NCBI GenBank assembly: GCA_964436935.1
Contig: CAYTES010000070.1
Coordinates: 1 to 6,730 of the forward strand
Direction of reading: 5' to 3'
Source: CAYTES01 sp964436935
GTDB taxonomy: Bacteria > Patescibacteriota > Gracilibacteria > UBA1369 > UBA12473
DNA: 6,730 bases
Shown: positions 1 to 6,525 of the stretch, piece after piece
Layout: the number at the start of each line of letters is the position of its first letter
Numbering within the stretch: position 1 is the first letter of the stretch
Translations under genes and position numbers: made by a program
The notes under the pieces: model-generated
What the model saw: only the letters and a program-made list of their open reading frames with translations
Told to the model about the DNA's origin: nothing
The model's database searches: none

Positions 1-25
1 CCATCGGCCACTCGGACACCTCTCC
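1..25 (-). tRNA. tRNA-Ser, 5' end only (cut by window edge)
   Basis: Read on the minus strand from position 25 leftwards, the sequence begins GGAGAGGTGTCCGAGTGG and continues CCGATGG to the edge. This matches the 5' end of a bacterial serine tRNA: a seven-base acceptor strand GGAGAGG, U8, then a D-arm of the UCCGAGUGGCYGAWGG type typical of class II tRNA-Ser. Leucine tRNAs usually begin GC-, so serine is preferred. The anticodon, long variable arm and 3' end lie outside the window, so the isoacceptor cannot be named. It starts 40 bases after the comM stop on the same strand with no clear hairpin between, so it may be co-transcribed with comM. A TATTAT box at 55-50 could alternatively serve as its own -10, but I see no matching -35. 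Confidence 0.75.
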
Positions 26-65
26 TTAGGGAAAATACTTCCATTATTCATAATAGTTGGGGGTA

Positions 66-1589
66 CTAACTTTTTGATCGATACTGCAACGCCTCCAATA
101 ATTGCGCTTCTTCAATCCGTTCGACCCCCTCCATGTCCGCCAAGGTGCGTGCCACTTTGAGGACACGATGAGTGCCGCGGGCGGAAAGCCCCAAGCGTTC
201 TGTGGCTTCCCTGAGCAAAGTAGTGAGTTGTCCGGACAGGCCACACCATGTCTGGACATCACCGGGAGACATATCGGTGTTGAGTTTGAGCGCGTTGCCA
301 AAACGTTTGGCTTGAAGCTCGCGAGCTCTAAGGATTTTTTCGTAAGTTTTGCCATAATCCTCAACTTCGGGCGATTCATAAAAATCTTCAAACGAAAGCC
401 GCGGCATTTCCACAAAAAGATCAATGCGATCCAAAAGCGGGCCGGATAATCTGTGCGAGTAACGACGTTGCTCTTGAGGGGTGCATCGGCATCGTTTTCG
501 GTCGTCTCCGGCATAGCCGCAAGGGCACGGGTTCATGGCCGCAATGAGCGTGAAATGGGAAGGAAACGTGACCGTGCCGGACGCGCGCGCCAAAGTAATC
601 TGCTTTTGTTCAAGGGGCTGTCGCAATGTCTCGAGGAGTGACCGTGGAAATTCAGGAATTTCGTCCAGGAAAAGCACTCCACGATGCGCCAATGAAATTT
701 CTCCGGGACGAACCGTCGATCCTCCACCCACCAAGGCCACGGAGGATGCGGTGTGATGAATCGATCGAAAAGGACGTTTTTGAATCAGTGGCTGTTTTGA
801 CGAGAGAAGCCCTGCGGCAGAATAAATCTGAGTCAGCTCCAAGCATTCCGCTTCGGCCAGCGGGGGCAAAAGGCAAGGCAGTTGGTGGGCGAGGAGGGTT
901 TTCCCGGAACCGGGCGGTCCCCACAGTAAGAGATGGTGGCTTCCTGCCGCTGCAATGCTCAAGGCGCGGATGGCCTTGGGATCGCCTCGAAGAAGAGGTG
1001 CAGGGTAAGGCGCGCCAGACGAACGGGGTGAGGATTGGATTTTTGAATCCATCGTTTGAACACGAGGCTTCAAACGATTTTTCCCCGACAGGTGCGCAAT
1101 CAACTGTTGCAAGTTGGAAATCGCAATAATTTGAATTCCAGAGATAAGAAGTGCTTCGTCACGATTGGCCTCGGGAAGATACAGCGAATGAAAACCATTG
1201 GTTTTGGCAAAAAAGGCGTAAGAAAGGGAGCCATTCACTGGCTTTAGGGTTCCATTGAGGGATAACTCCCCGACAAATAGGGCCCCCTCAACACTCTCGG
1301 GAGGCAGTTGACCGGATGCGACAAGTAATCCCACGGCAATGGGTAGGTCAAACGAAGGGCCGTGTTTTCGGGTATCCGCTGGTGCGAGGTTTACAATTTT
1401 TCGCCGAGACGGGAATTGCCCTCCGCTATTCACAATCGCAGAGCGCACCCGTTCTTTGGACTCCTGAATGGCCGCATCCCCCAATCCCACCACCATGAGT
1501 CGCGGCAATCCATTGAGAATATCCACTTCAATTTCAACGCCATAGGCTTCAATGCCCCGAAGGGCGCAGGAATAAATTTTGGAAGGCAT
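66..1589 (-). CDS. comM: YifB/ComM family Mg-chelatase-like AAA+ ATPase
   Basis: The 507-residue product has the usual length and full domain order of the family. The N-terminal ChlI-like (S5-fold) domain spans about residues 15-165, opening with the typical KIYSCALRGIEAYGVEIEVDI block. The AAA+ Mg-chelatase domain spans about 190-395: Walker A GPPGSGKT (224-231), HHTASSVALVGGG (278-290), Walker B GVLFLDEIPEF (304-314), a Cys cluster NPCPCGY...CRC (Cys355, 357, 367, 369; probable metal site) and SGPLLDRIDL with the likely arginine finger (382-391). The C-terminal Mg_chelatase_C domain holds SARGTHRVLKVARTLADMEG (469-488). In Vibrio and Acinetobacter, ComM is a hexameric branch-migration helicase that helps integrate single-stranded donor DNA during transformation; the role here is inferred by family. 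The ATG at 1589 matches the family N-terminus. A GGAG lies 12 bases upstream, too far for a good Shine-Dalgarno site. The gene ends in TAG. Confidence 0.96.
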   Translation of the reverse strand: MPSKIYSCALRGIEAYGVEIEVDILNGLPRLMVVGLGDAAIQESKERVRSAIVNSGGQFPSRRKIVNLAPADTRKHGPSFDLPIAVGLLVASGQLPPESVEGALFVGELSLNGTLKPVNGSLSYAFFAKTNGFHSLYLPEANRDEALLISGIQIIAISNLQQLIAHLSGKNRLKPRVQTMDSKIQSSPRSSGAPYPAPLLRGDPKAIRALSIAAAGSHHLLLWGPPGSGKTLLAHQLPCLLPPLAEAECLELTQIYSAAGLLSSKQPLIQKRPFRSIHHTASSVALVGGGSTVRPGEISLAHRGVLFLDEIPEFPRSLLETLRQPLEQKQITLARASGTVTFPSHFTLIAAMNPCPCGYAGDDRKRCRCTPQEQRRYSHRLSGPLLDRIDLFVEMPRLSFEDFYESPEVEDYGKTYEKILRARELQAKRFGNALKLNTDMSPGDVQTWCGLSGQLTTLLREATERLGLSARGTHRVLKVARTLADMEGVERIEEAQLLEALQYRSKS

Positions 1590-1595
1590 GCCCTA

Positions 1596-1623
1596 GTCAT
1601 ACTCCACCGCGCATGACCAAAAC
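1596..1623 (-). promoter_or_regulatory. Candidate comM promoter, motif shared with yraN
   Basis: On the minus strand GTTTTGGTCATG (1623-1612) is followed after 10 bases by TATGAC (1601-1596), whose first base lies 12 bases before the comM ATG. The same 12-mer with the same 10-base gap to a TAT-rich hexamer occurs before yraN. The upstream motif does not resemble a sigma-70 TTGACA box. The placement would start transcription at or very near the ATG. This call rests on the repeat and its spacing only. Confidence 0.4.
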
Positions 1624-1637
1624 CTTTCCAAAATATG

Positions 1638-1659
1638 AAAAAAACATGAATAATTCATG
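1638..1659 (-). terminator. Candidate intrinsic terminator after the phosphate transporter gene
   Basis: On the minus strand a near-palindrome (CATGAA-TTA-TTCATG, 1659-1645) can form a 6-bp stem with a 3-base loop and is followed directly by seven T residues (1644-1638). It lies about 45 bases after the transporter stop and before the comM promoter region, where a terminator would be expected. The stem is AT-rich and weak, so an operator site is an alternative reading. Confidence 0.4.
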
Positions 1660-1703
1660 AACTCACACCACACCGCATCCCCTCCAAAAAAAGAGGTTCA
1701 TCC

Positions 1704-2699
1704 TCACCCCAATCGACTCAAGATTTCATACACCACCCACGCCATGGCCGCCGAAGCCGGTATGGTAAAAATCCACGCCCAAACGATGCGCAGTGTCACG
1801 CCCCACCGTACGGCCGAGATGCGTTGCGTGGCACCCACCCCGGAAATTGAGCCGGTTATCACATGTGTGGTACTCACCGGAACACCCAAAGACGTGGCTA
1901 AAAAGAGGCTCACCGCACTGGCCGTTTCGGCGCAAAAGCCATCCAGGGGTCTTAGTTTTGTGATTTTTTGTCCCATGGTGTGCACAATCCTCCACCCTCC
2001 GCTTAAGGTTCCGGCCGCAATGGCTAGATAAGAAAGTAAGATCACCCAAAACGGAACTTCAAAGGCCGAAATCATGCCACTGGCAAAAAGTAAACTCGTG
2101 ATGATCCCCATTGTTTTTTGGGCATCATTGCTGCCGTGGCCCAAACTATAAAGCGCGGCTGAAATCAATTGTAAACGTCGCGACCAGGTGGTGACGGCTG
2201 TTGGAGATTTCTTGTGAACGATCCAGGTGGCTGCGATTTTAAAAAGTACCCCCAAAACCAATCCAATCGTGGGGGCCAAAATAATAAAAATCAGCGTTTT
2301 GGTCCATCCACTCCATAAGATAACGCCTAATCCCCCTTTGGCGAGTGCCGCCCCGGTGTATCCGCCGATTAAAGCATGCGAAGAAGATGTCGGAATGCCA
2401 AAAAACCAGGTCAAAATATTCCAGGCAATGGTCCCGATAAGCCCCGCCAAAATGACGGAAGGGGTAATCACGTTGATATCAATCATTCCTTTTCCGATGG
2501 TTTTGGCCACCGCCGTGCCAAAAATAAAAAAAGCCAAAAAATTAAACGTGGCAGCCCACAACACCGCTTTCCGTGGGGACAAAACTCGGGTCGAAACAAT
2601 GGTGGCAATCGAATTGGCGGCATCATGCATGCCGTTCGTGAAATCAAAAACGAGTGCCACTCCGATGATGAAGAAAATGAAGAGCGAGGTAGGTTCCAT
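1704..2699 (-). CDS. pit: Inorganic phosphate transporter, Pit (PiT/SLC20) family
   Basis: The 331-residue, strongly hydrophobic product is an integral membrane phosphate permease, presumably driven by a cation gradient as in E. coli PitA or archaeal Pit proteins. The family's internal duplication is visible. The first half carries NGMHDAANSIATIVSTRVLS (22-41) and GIPTSSSHALIGG (101-113). The second half carries GHGSNDAQK (187-195) and GVPVSTTHVITGSISGVG (272-289). It is of the compact type (about 330 residues) and lacks the large central loop of E. coli PitA. The ATG at 2699 lies one base after the DUF47 stop (TAACATG), so its translation is probably coupled to that gene; no separate Shine-Dalgarno site is seen. 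It ends in TGA. The family is certain; ion preference and affinity cannot be read from the sequence. Confidence 0.96.
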   Translation of the reverse strand: MEPTSLFIFFIIGVALVFDFTNGMHDAANSIATIVSTRVLSPRKAVLWAATFNFLAFFIFGTAVAKTIGKGMIDINVITPSVILAGLIGTIAWNILTWFFGIPTSSSHALIGGYTGAALAKGGLGVILWSGWTKTLIFIILAPTIGLVLGVLFKIAATWIVHKKSPTAVTTWSRRLQLISAALYSLGHGSNDAQKTMGIITSLLFASGMISAFEVPFWVILLSYLAIAAGTLSGGWRIVHTMGQKITKLRPLDGFCAETASAVSLFLATSLGVPVSTTHVITGSISGVGATQRISAVRWGVTLRIVWAWIFTIPASAAMAWVVYEILSRLG

Positions 2700-2700
2700 G

Positions 2701-3327
2701 TTATCGCGATTTTACAATGATGCCCTCAATCGTATCGCTGGCGCGCTGAAATCGGCTCATGATCTGTTCGAGATGTTCAAAAGCGTTTTTCCATTTGATC
2801 ACCATAATAGGATCTTTTTCAGTCGCGAATAACGTTTGAATCGATTTTTGAAATAAAAGATCCGCCTCTTCATCCAATTCATGAATTTTTTGAATCCAGT
2901 TATGGGTTTCACTCGTCCCTTTCTGTTTTTCAAAACATTCGGTGGCCAGTTTATCTAGATAGTTCGACGCTTTCATGGCCAAGGAGACAAACTCATCCAC
3001 CCCTTCCCGTTTTTCGGAAATTTTATAAATATACATGATTTGAATGGTTTTTTCGATACTGTTAATGACCCTGTCCATTTTTTTAGCCAGAGTATAGATG
3101 TCTTCGCGATCAAACGGAGTGATGAAGCTGGTGTTGAGCGCGTTGATGATGTCGTGAGTGATCTCATCGCCGGCATTTTCGATGGCTTTCGCCTTCACAA
3201 AAAATTGCTCGAAATTCGTAAAGGAAATCGAAAAATCATACAAAACCGCGGTGATTTCTTTGATGCGACCATTGAGTTGTTGAAAAAGTTGAAAAAAGAT
3301 CGGCTGCTTGGGAAGAAAAAATTTCAT
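2701..3327 (-). CDS. DUF47 family PhoU-like phosphate transport regulator
   Basis: From the ATG at 3327 the product is 208 residues, the normal size for DUF47 (TIGR00153) proteins, with the usual opening MKFFLPKQ. A TTG at 3360 would add 11 residues not typical of the family, so the ATG is preferred. The sequence is predicted nearly all helical. Family blocks are ENAGDEITHDIINALN (50-65), FITPFDREDIYTLAKKMDRVINSIEKT (68-94), the acidic IHELDEEAD (148-156) and the C-terminal FEHLEQIMSRFQRASDTIEGIIVK (183-206). The acidic residues (E50, D54, D152, D156) suit the metal-binding bundles of PhoU-like folds. DUF47 genes often pair with pit, as here, and are thought to modulate Pit activity. No Shine-Dalgarno site is seen before the ATG. 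A 10-bp palindrome TAAAATTTTA (3337-3346) containing a -10-like TAAAAT lies just upstream. Confidence 0.93.
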   Translation of the reverse strand: MKFFLPKQPIFFQLFQQLNGRIKEITAVLYDFSISFTNFEQFFVKAKAIENAGDEITHDIINALNTSFITPFDREDIYTLAKKMDRVINSIEKTIQIMYIYKISEKREGVDEFVSLAMKASNYLDKLATECFEKQKGTSETHNWIQKIHELDEEADLLFQKSIQTLFATEKDPIMVIKWKNAFEHLEQIMSRFQRASDTIEGIIVKSR

Positions 3328-3396
3328 AAAAATCACTAAAATTTTAAAGGTGAAGTACAAAGGGAATGGTAGCGCATTTTGTCTAACCTGTTAAGT

Positions 3397-4482
3397 TCAT
3401 TTCTCAAGAAGGATTTGATACACCGAGATGCCATCAGTGAAGAGTACCTGGTTGGATTGCGGGTCGTAAGCCATTTCAACGGAACCGTAATCGAGATTAA
3501 AGGAGCGTGGAATCTCGTAAAGCACATAATATTCCCCGGTGGTGGGATTGTACTTCGCCACGGCAAATGAGGTTGAATTGAGATCCAACCCTTGATCCAA
3601 AAGAAGTTGAACCGCATCCAGGGATGTTTCCAGTGTCGCTCCGGATAATTCTTTCACATTTTGTGTGGTGGCAAAGATCACATTCCCCTCTTCATCCCAC
3701 ACCACTTTATTCGAATCCACCGTCACCGGCCATTCCCGCAAGGCCCCGCCGGCTTGGTCTTTCAGCCACCAGTGGGCTTCGCCCGATCGACTGGCCACCG
3801 TTTGGATGAGGATGTCGGGTGAGTCGGAGGACGAGGCGGCGCCCCACACCACGGTTTCTACATTTGCCAATTGTCCCCAATAGGAGCGGTCAAACTCTTG
3901 ACCATCGATAAGATAAAGATCGGATTGAATTTCTGCCTGATCCACCACTATTGCATGACGAAGAGTGGGACTGGGAAAAACAAGCGGCTTTTCCAAGGGA
4001 CGATCAAAATAGGCCCATACCGTGGACAGAAAGGTTGTAGGATTCGCATAGACGAGTTTCTGTTTATTGTAGGTTGAATCCATCTCAAAACGGAAATCGG
4101 CCTCCGGTGAGGGCTTTGTGAAAAAAGTCTTAAAGGCCTCATAATCTCCGATGGATTCGACAGTGGGAATAAATTGAAAGTCCACGGAAAGGGACGTCGT
4201 ATCGCCTCGCTTTACCGTAGCGGAGAGAGTTTCTTCAAAATAGTTCTGTTTTGAAAAAGTAAGTTTATACTCGCCCTGCGGCAACATGAAAGGACAGGGG
4301 GTTTCGCCACAGGTTATTTCTTCCGGAATTTTGAGGGCGGGGCCTTGCGCGCTGACCGAGAAAGGCACATCCCCTGAAATCGAAAGAGTTCCTTTATTGA
4401 GCAGTACGATCCATAAAAAAGAAAAGAGACAAAGCAGGAGGGTGATTCCACCGATCAGTACCGCTTTTTGATGAAAGTTCAT
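3397..4482 (-). CDS. Membrane-anchored protein with PEGA-like domain and propeller-like ectodomain
   Basis: Function is unknown. From the ATG at 4482 the product is 361 residues. Residues 1-6 are short and polar, a single membrane helix spans about 7-28 (AVLIGGITLLLCLFSFLWIVLL), and the rest should face outward. Residues 30-102 resemble a PEGA domain: a beta-rich segment with the characteristic CGETPCPFMLPQGEYKLTF (58-76; Cys58 and Cys63) and a Y/F-E-E strand. Residues about 105-360 contain repeated strand patterns such as VVWDEEGNVIFATT (260-273) and MAYDPQSNQVLFTDG (337-351), suggesting an irregular beta-propeller; this is inference. A TTG at 4536, 12 bases after yraN, would add 18 polar residues and has AAGAG upstream. 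The ATG is chosen because it places the helix at the N-terminus. The gene ends in TGA and is probably co-transcribed with yraN. Confidence 0.75.
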   Translation of the reverse strand: MNFHQKAVLIGGITLLLCLFSFLWIVLLNKGTLSISGDVPFSVSAQGPALKIPEEITCGETPCPFMLPQGEYKLTFSKQNYFEETLSATVKRGDTTSLSVDFQFIPTVESIGDYEAFKTFFTKPSPEADFRFEMDSTYNKQKLVYANPTTFLSTVWAYFDRPLEKPLVFPSPTLRHAIVVDQAEIQSDLYLIDGQEFDRSYWGQLANVETVVWGAASSSDSPDILIQTVASRSGEAHWWLKDQAGGALREWPVTVDSNKVVWDEEGNVIFATTQNVKELSGATLETSLDAVQLLLDQGLDLNSTSFAVAKYNPTTGEYYVLYEIPRSFNLDYGSVEMAYDPQSNQVLFTDGISVYQILLEK

Positions 4483-4548
4483 GGGAGAGAGATATGAATC
4501 TTCTGCAAAGGTAACGTTTTGAAACGAGAATGGCAACGGCTCTTAAAA

Positions 4549-4920
4549 TCAAAAGGTCACATCGATAAGATGTCGAAAGTGAATCAAGTCATGTTGGCCC
4601 GAAAATTCGAGTTCAATCGCATCAATGCGCACGTCGCCGTTCCAAGAAAATTGTTGCACGTAGGCTTCAGCCACCCGTGAAAGTTTCAATACTTTAAAGG
4701 AGTCGATTGCCTCCATCCCGGAGCCGCATAAAGGGCTTGCGCGAGCTTTCACTTCTACGAAAACAAGGCAGGATTTTTGTTGCGCCACCAAGTCCACCTC
4801 ACCCTTTTGAATTCGAAAGCGTGTGGCGAGAATTCGATAGTCACATGCTTGAAGATAATGGGCCGAAAGGGATTCCGCCGTACGACCAAGTTCATAAGCG
4901 GAGTGTATAAAATGATTCAT
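4549..4920 (-). CDS. yraN: YraN/UPF0102 family endonuclease-like protein
   Basis: The 123-residue product has the usual size for the UPF0102/YraN family, small proteins with a PD-(D/E)XK restriction-endonuclease-like fold whose cellular role is not settled. Visible landmarks are the N-terminal LGRTAESLSAHYLQ (11-24), KGEVDLVAQQ (39-48) with likely metal ligands E41 and D43, FVEVKAR (54-60) with E56 and K58 as the E-x-K pair, and VRIDAIEL (97-104). All catalytic-type residues are present, so a nuclease activity is plausible though not shown. In many bacteria yraN sits beside comM and dprA; here comM is downstream on the same strand but three genes away. The ATG at 4918-4920 lies in the loop of an 11-bp inverted repeat. 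No Shine-Dalgarno site is visible. It ends in TGA, 12 bases before the possible TTG start of the next gene. Confidence 0.92.
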   Translation of the reverse strand: MNHFIHSAYELGRTAESLSAHYLQACDYRILATRFRIQKGEVDLVAQQKSCLVFVEVKARASPLCGSGMEAIDSFKVLKLSRVAEAYVQQFSWNGDVRIDAIELEFSGQHDLIHFRHLIDVTF

Positions 4921-4937
4921 TATGTTTTTTATACACT
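4902..4937. repeat. 11-bp perfect inverted repeat across the yraN start
   Basis: AGTGTATAAAA at 4902-4912 and its exact reverse complement TTTTATACACT at 4927-4937 are separated by 14 bases that contain the yraN start codon. The right arm covers the putative yraN -10 hexamer (TATAAA, minus strand 4933-4928); the left arm covers codons 3 to 7. Arm centres are 25 bp apart. It could be a two-site operator controlling yraN and possibly divergent dnaB, or an RNA hairpin exposing or hiding the start codon if transcription begins far enough upstream. Confidence 0.6.
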
Positions 4938-4955
4938 TCTGATCATGACCAAAAC
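4928..4955 (-). promoter_or_regulatory. Candidate yraN promoter, motif shared with comM
   Basis: On the minus strand GTTTTGGTCATG (4955-4944) is followed after 10 bases by TATAAA (4933-4928), which begins 13 bases before the yraN ATG. The architecture matches that before comM to within one base. The hexamer GTCATG also occurs a second time 11 bases further upstream (4960-4955), about one helical turn away, giving GTCATG-TTTTG-GTCATG. Transcription would begin at or within a few bases of the ATG. Confidence 0.45.
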
Positions 4956-5039
4956 ATGACTCAAAAATGAAATAAAAATGAACTCTCCGCCACTGCTTTT
5001 GCTTTCACCCCTTTGTTTCTTGTGCAAAACTACCACTCC

Positions 5040-6425
5040 ATGGCCAACGAATCCTTCAGCAAAGTCCCACCTCACAACCTCGAAGCCGAGAAATCGGTAT
5101 TGGGTTCCTTGCTGATTGATAAAGACGCCATCTTGAAAGTGGCCGACATGTTGATGCCGGACGATTTTTATTTTGAGCAGAATGCCATGATTTACCGAGC
5201 CATTTTGGAGCTGTTCCAAAAGAGGAGTCCCATTGATCTGCTCACCATGGCCAATATTTTGGAAGAAAAGGAACAGATGGACACCGTGGGAGGGCGGACC
5301 TATCTCGCGGAGTTGACCCAGTCCGTCATCACCTCCACGCATGTGCCGCAATACGCCGCGATCGTCAAATCCAAAGCCACTCTACGCAAATTGATTCGTG
5401 CCGGCCAACGCATCACCGCGCTGGGATATGATGAGACCGAAGAATTGGAGGCGTTGTTGGAAGATAGCGAAAAGGCACTCTTCAATGTGTCTCAGAATTT
5501 CATCAAAGAAAAATTCGTCCACATCAAAGATATTTTAGCGCAAACCTATGAAAAAATTGCCGATCTGCATGACGACGAAAATAAAAACAAATACCGTGGT
5601 ACCCCCACGGGCTTTAACGGTTTGGATAAAATTTTATCAGGGCTTCAGCCTTCCGATCTGGTCATTTTGGCCGCCCGCCCCGCGATGGGGAAAACCAGTA
5701 TGGCGTTGAATATCGCTCAAAATGTCGCCAAGGGTAAAAAAACAGTGGGTATTATTTCACTCGAAATGTCCAAAGAACAGCTTGTGGAACGTCTTTTTTG
5801 TTCTTTACTCAGCGTGGATTCCTGGAAATTACGCACGGGAAAATTGGATGAAGAAGACTTTGCGCGTATTGGAACCGTGATGGATGAACTCAACTCCAAC
5901 TCCATTTTTATTGACGATTCCACCTCCGGGTCGTTGGCCGAGTTGCGAGCCAAATCAAGACGACTCCAGATGGAGCATGGGTTAGACCTTCTCGTGATCG
6001 ATTACCTTCAGCTCATGACGTTGAGCGGCGCCGGCGGAAGCATCACCAATCGCGTGCAGGAAATTTCGGAAATTTCTCGTTCGCTCAAAACGTTGGCTCG
6101 TGAACTTAAAATTCCTATCATCGCCTTGTCTCAGCTTTCGCGCGCCGTGGAGAATCGTCCCAGCAAGGTCCCCCAACTTTCAGATCTCCGCGAGTCGGGA
6201 TCCATTGAGCAGGACGCCGACGTGGTGCTCATGATGTACCGAGAAGACTATTATGAAGAGGACACCGAGCGGCAGGGAGTTACCGATATTTTTATTCGCA
6301 AGCACCGTAACGGGCCGATTGGACGGGTGGAGTTGATGTTCAAAAAAGAACAGATGAAGTTTTACGATATTGATCGCAACCATCAGTTTGATGGGCGATT
6401 TGAGGAGGTGCCGATGGAGATGTAG
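5040..6425 (+). CDS. dnaB: Replicative DNA helicase DnaB
   Basis: The 461-residue product has the usual length for the hexameric helicase that unwinds DNA ahead of the fork and partners with primase. The N-terminal DnaB domain covers about residues 8-110 (PPHNLEAEKSVLGSLLID, 10-27). A linker spans about 150-185, and the RecA-like domain runs to the C-terminus: TPTGFNGLDKILSGLQPSDLVILAARPAMGKTS (188-220) with Walker A, IISLEMS (238-244), LLVIDYLQLM (317-326) with Walker B, ALSQLSRAVENRP (362-374), SDLRESGSIEQDADVV (381-396) and the likely arginine finger region FIRKHRNGPIG (418-428). There is no intein. The ATG at 5040 gives the usual MANES-x-SKVPPHN start; the reading frame stays open upstream to a TTG at 5013 and a GTG at 5022, neither with a Shine-Dalgarno site. 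The gene ends in TAG. It is divergent from yraN; its own promoter is not evident. Confidence 0.98.
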   Translation: MANESFSKVPPHNLEAEKSVLGSLLIDKDAILKVADMLMPDDFYFEQNAMIYRAILELFQKRSPIDLLTMANILEEKEQMDTVGGRTYLAELTQSVITSTHVPQYAAIVKSKATLRKLIRAGQRITALGYDETEELEALLEDSEKALFNVSQNFIKEKFVHIKDILAQTYEKIADLHDDENKNKYRGTPTGFNGLDKILSGLQPSDLVILAARPAMGKTSMALNIAQNVAKGKKTVGIISLEMSKEQLVERLFCSLLSVDSWKLRTGKLDEEDFARIGTVMDELNSNSIFIDDSTSGSLAELRAKSRRLQMEHGLDLLVIDYLQLMTLSGAGGSITNRVQEISEISRSLKTLARELKIPIIALSQLSRAVENRPSKVPQLSDLRESGSIEQDADVVLMMYREDYYEEDTERQGVTDIFIRKHRNGPIGRVELMFKKEQMKFYDIDRNHQFDGRFEEVPMEM

Positions 6426-6511
6426 GGCGGCAGCTCATAGTTGAGAGGTTTTTGATGGAGTGAGGCAAGGAGTAGAACAAGGGCAGGTTTTCTGCTATCC
6501 TTGGCACACTT

Positions 6512-6517
6512 TAAAAT
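6512..6517 (+). promoter_or_regulatory. Candidate -10 box before the lysyl-tRNA synthetase gene
   Basis: TAAAAT matches the bacterial -10 consensus at five of six positions and begins 14 bases before the next start codon, a spacing close to that of the comM and yraN boxes. A GTTTT lies at 6487-6491 but the rest of the 12-base comM/yraN motif is absent, and no good TTGACA box is found at 16-18 bases. The remainder of the 100-base gap after dnaB holds only a 4-bp hairpin (CTCA/TGAG, 6434-6445) followed by five T residues, too weak to call as a terminator. Confidence 0.3.
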
Positions 6518-6525
6518 GAGTTTCC

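Noticed and set aside
44..514. Open frame of 156 codons on the minus strand in another frame of comM
   Set aside because: It lies wholly within or just past the C-terminal comM coding region and has no coherent protein features.
626..1129. Open frame of 167 codons on the plus strand inside comM
   Set aside because: It is fully antisense to a strongly conserved AAA+ gene, has low-complexity Arg/Pro-rich composition and no recognisable domain.
1681..1694. CCTC/GAGG hairpin shortly after the pit stop
   Set aside because: Only four pairs with an eight-base A/T loop and no following T-tract on the minus strand.
2227..2832. Open frame of 201 codons on the plus strand across pit and DUF47
   Set aside because: It is antisense to two clear genes, and its composition mirrors the hydrophobic codons of pit. 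No start signal or domain supports it.
3384..3393. TAAC/GTTA inverted repeat after the PEGA-like gene
   Set aside because: Four-base arms with a two-base spacer and no T-tract; nothing distinguishes it from chance.
4929..5351. Open frame of 140 codons on the minus strand over the start of dnaB
   Set aside because: It overlaps the conserved N-terminal domain of dnaB and would run through the yraN promoter region; it has no family features.
6434..6453. Hairpin CTCA/TGAG followed by five T residues after dnaB
   Set aside because: A 4-bp stem is too short to support an intrinsic terminator, and such stems are common by chance.
6501..6506. TTGGCA as a -35 box before the synthetase gene
   Set aside because: It matches five of six consensus bases, but the position 17 bases downstream falls on the start codon with no -10 sequence, and the TAAAAT box is too close to pair with it.
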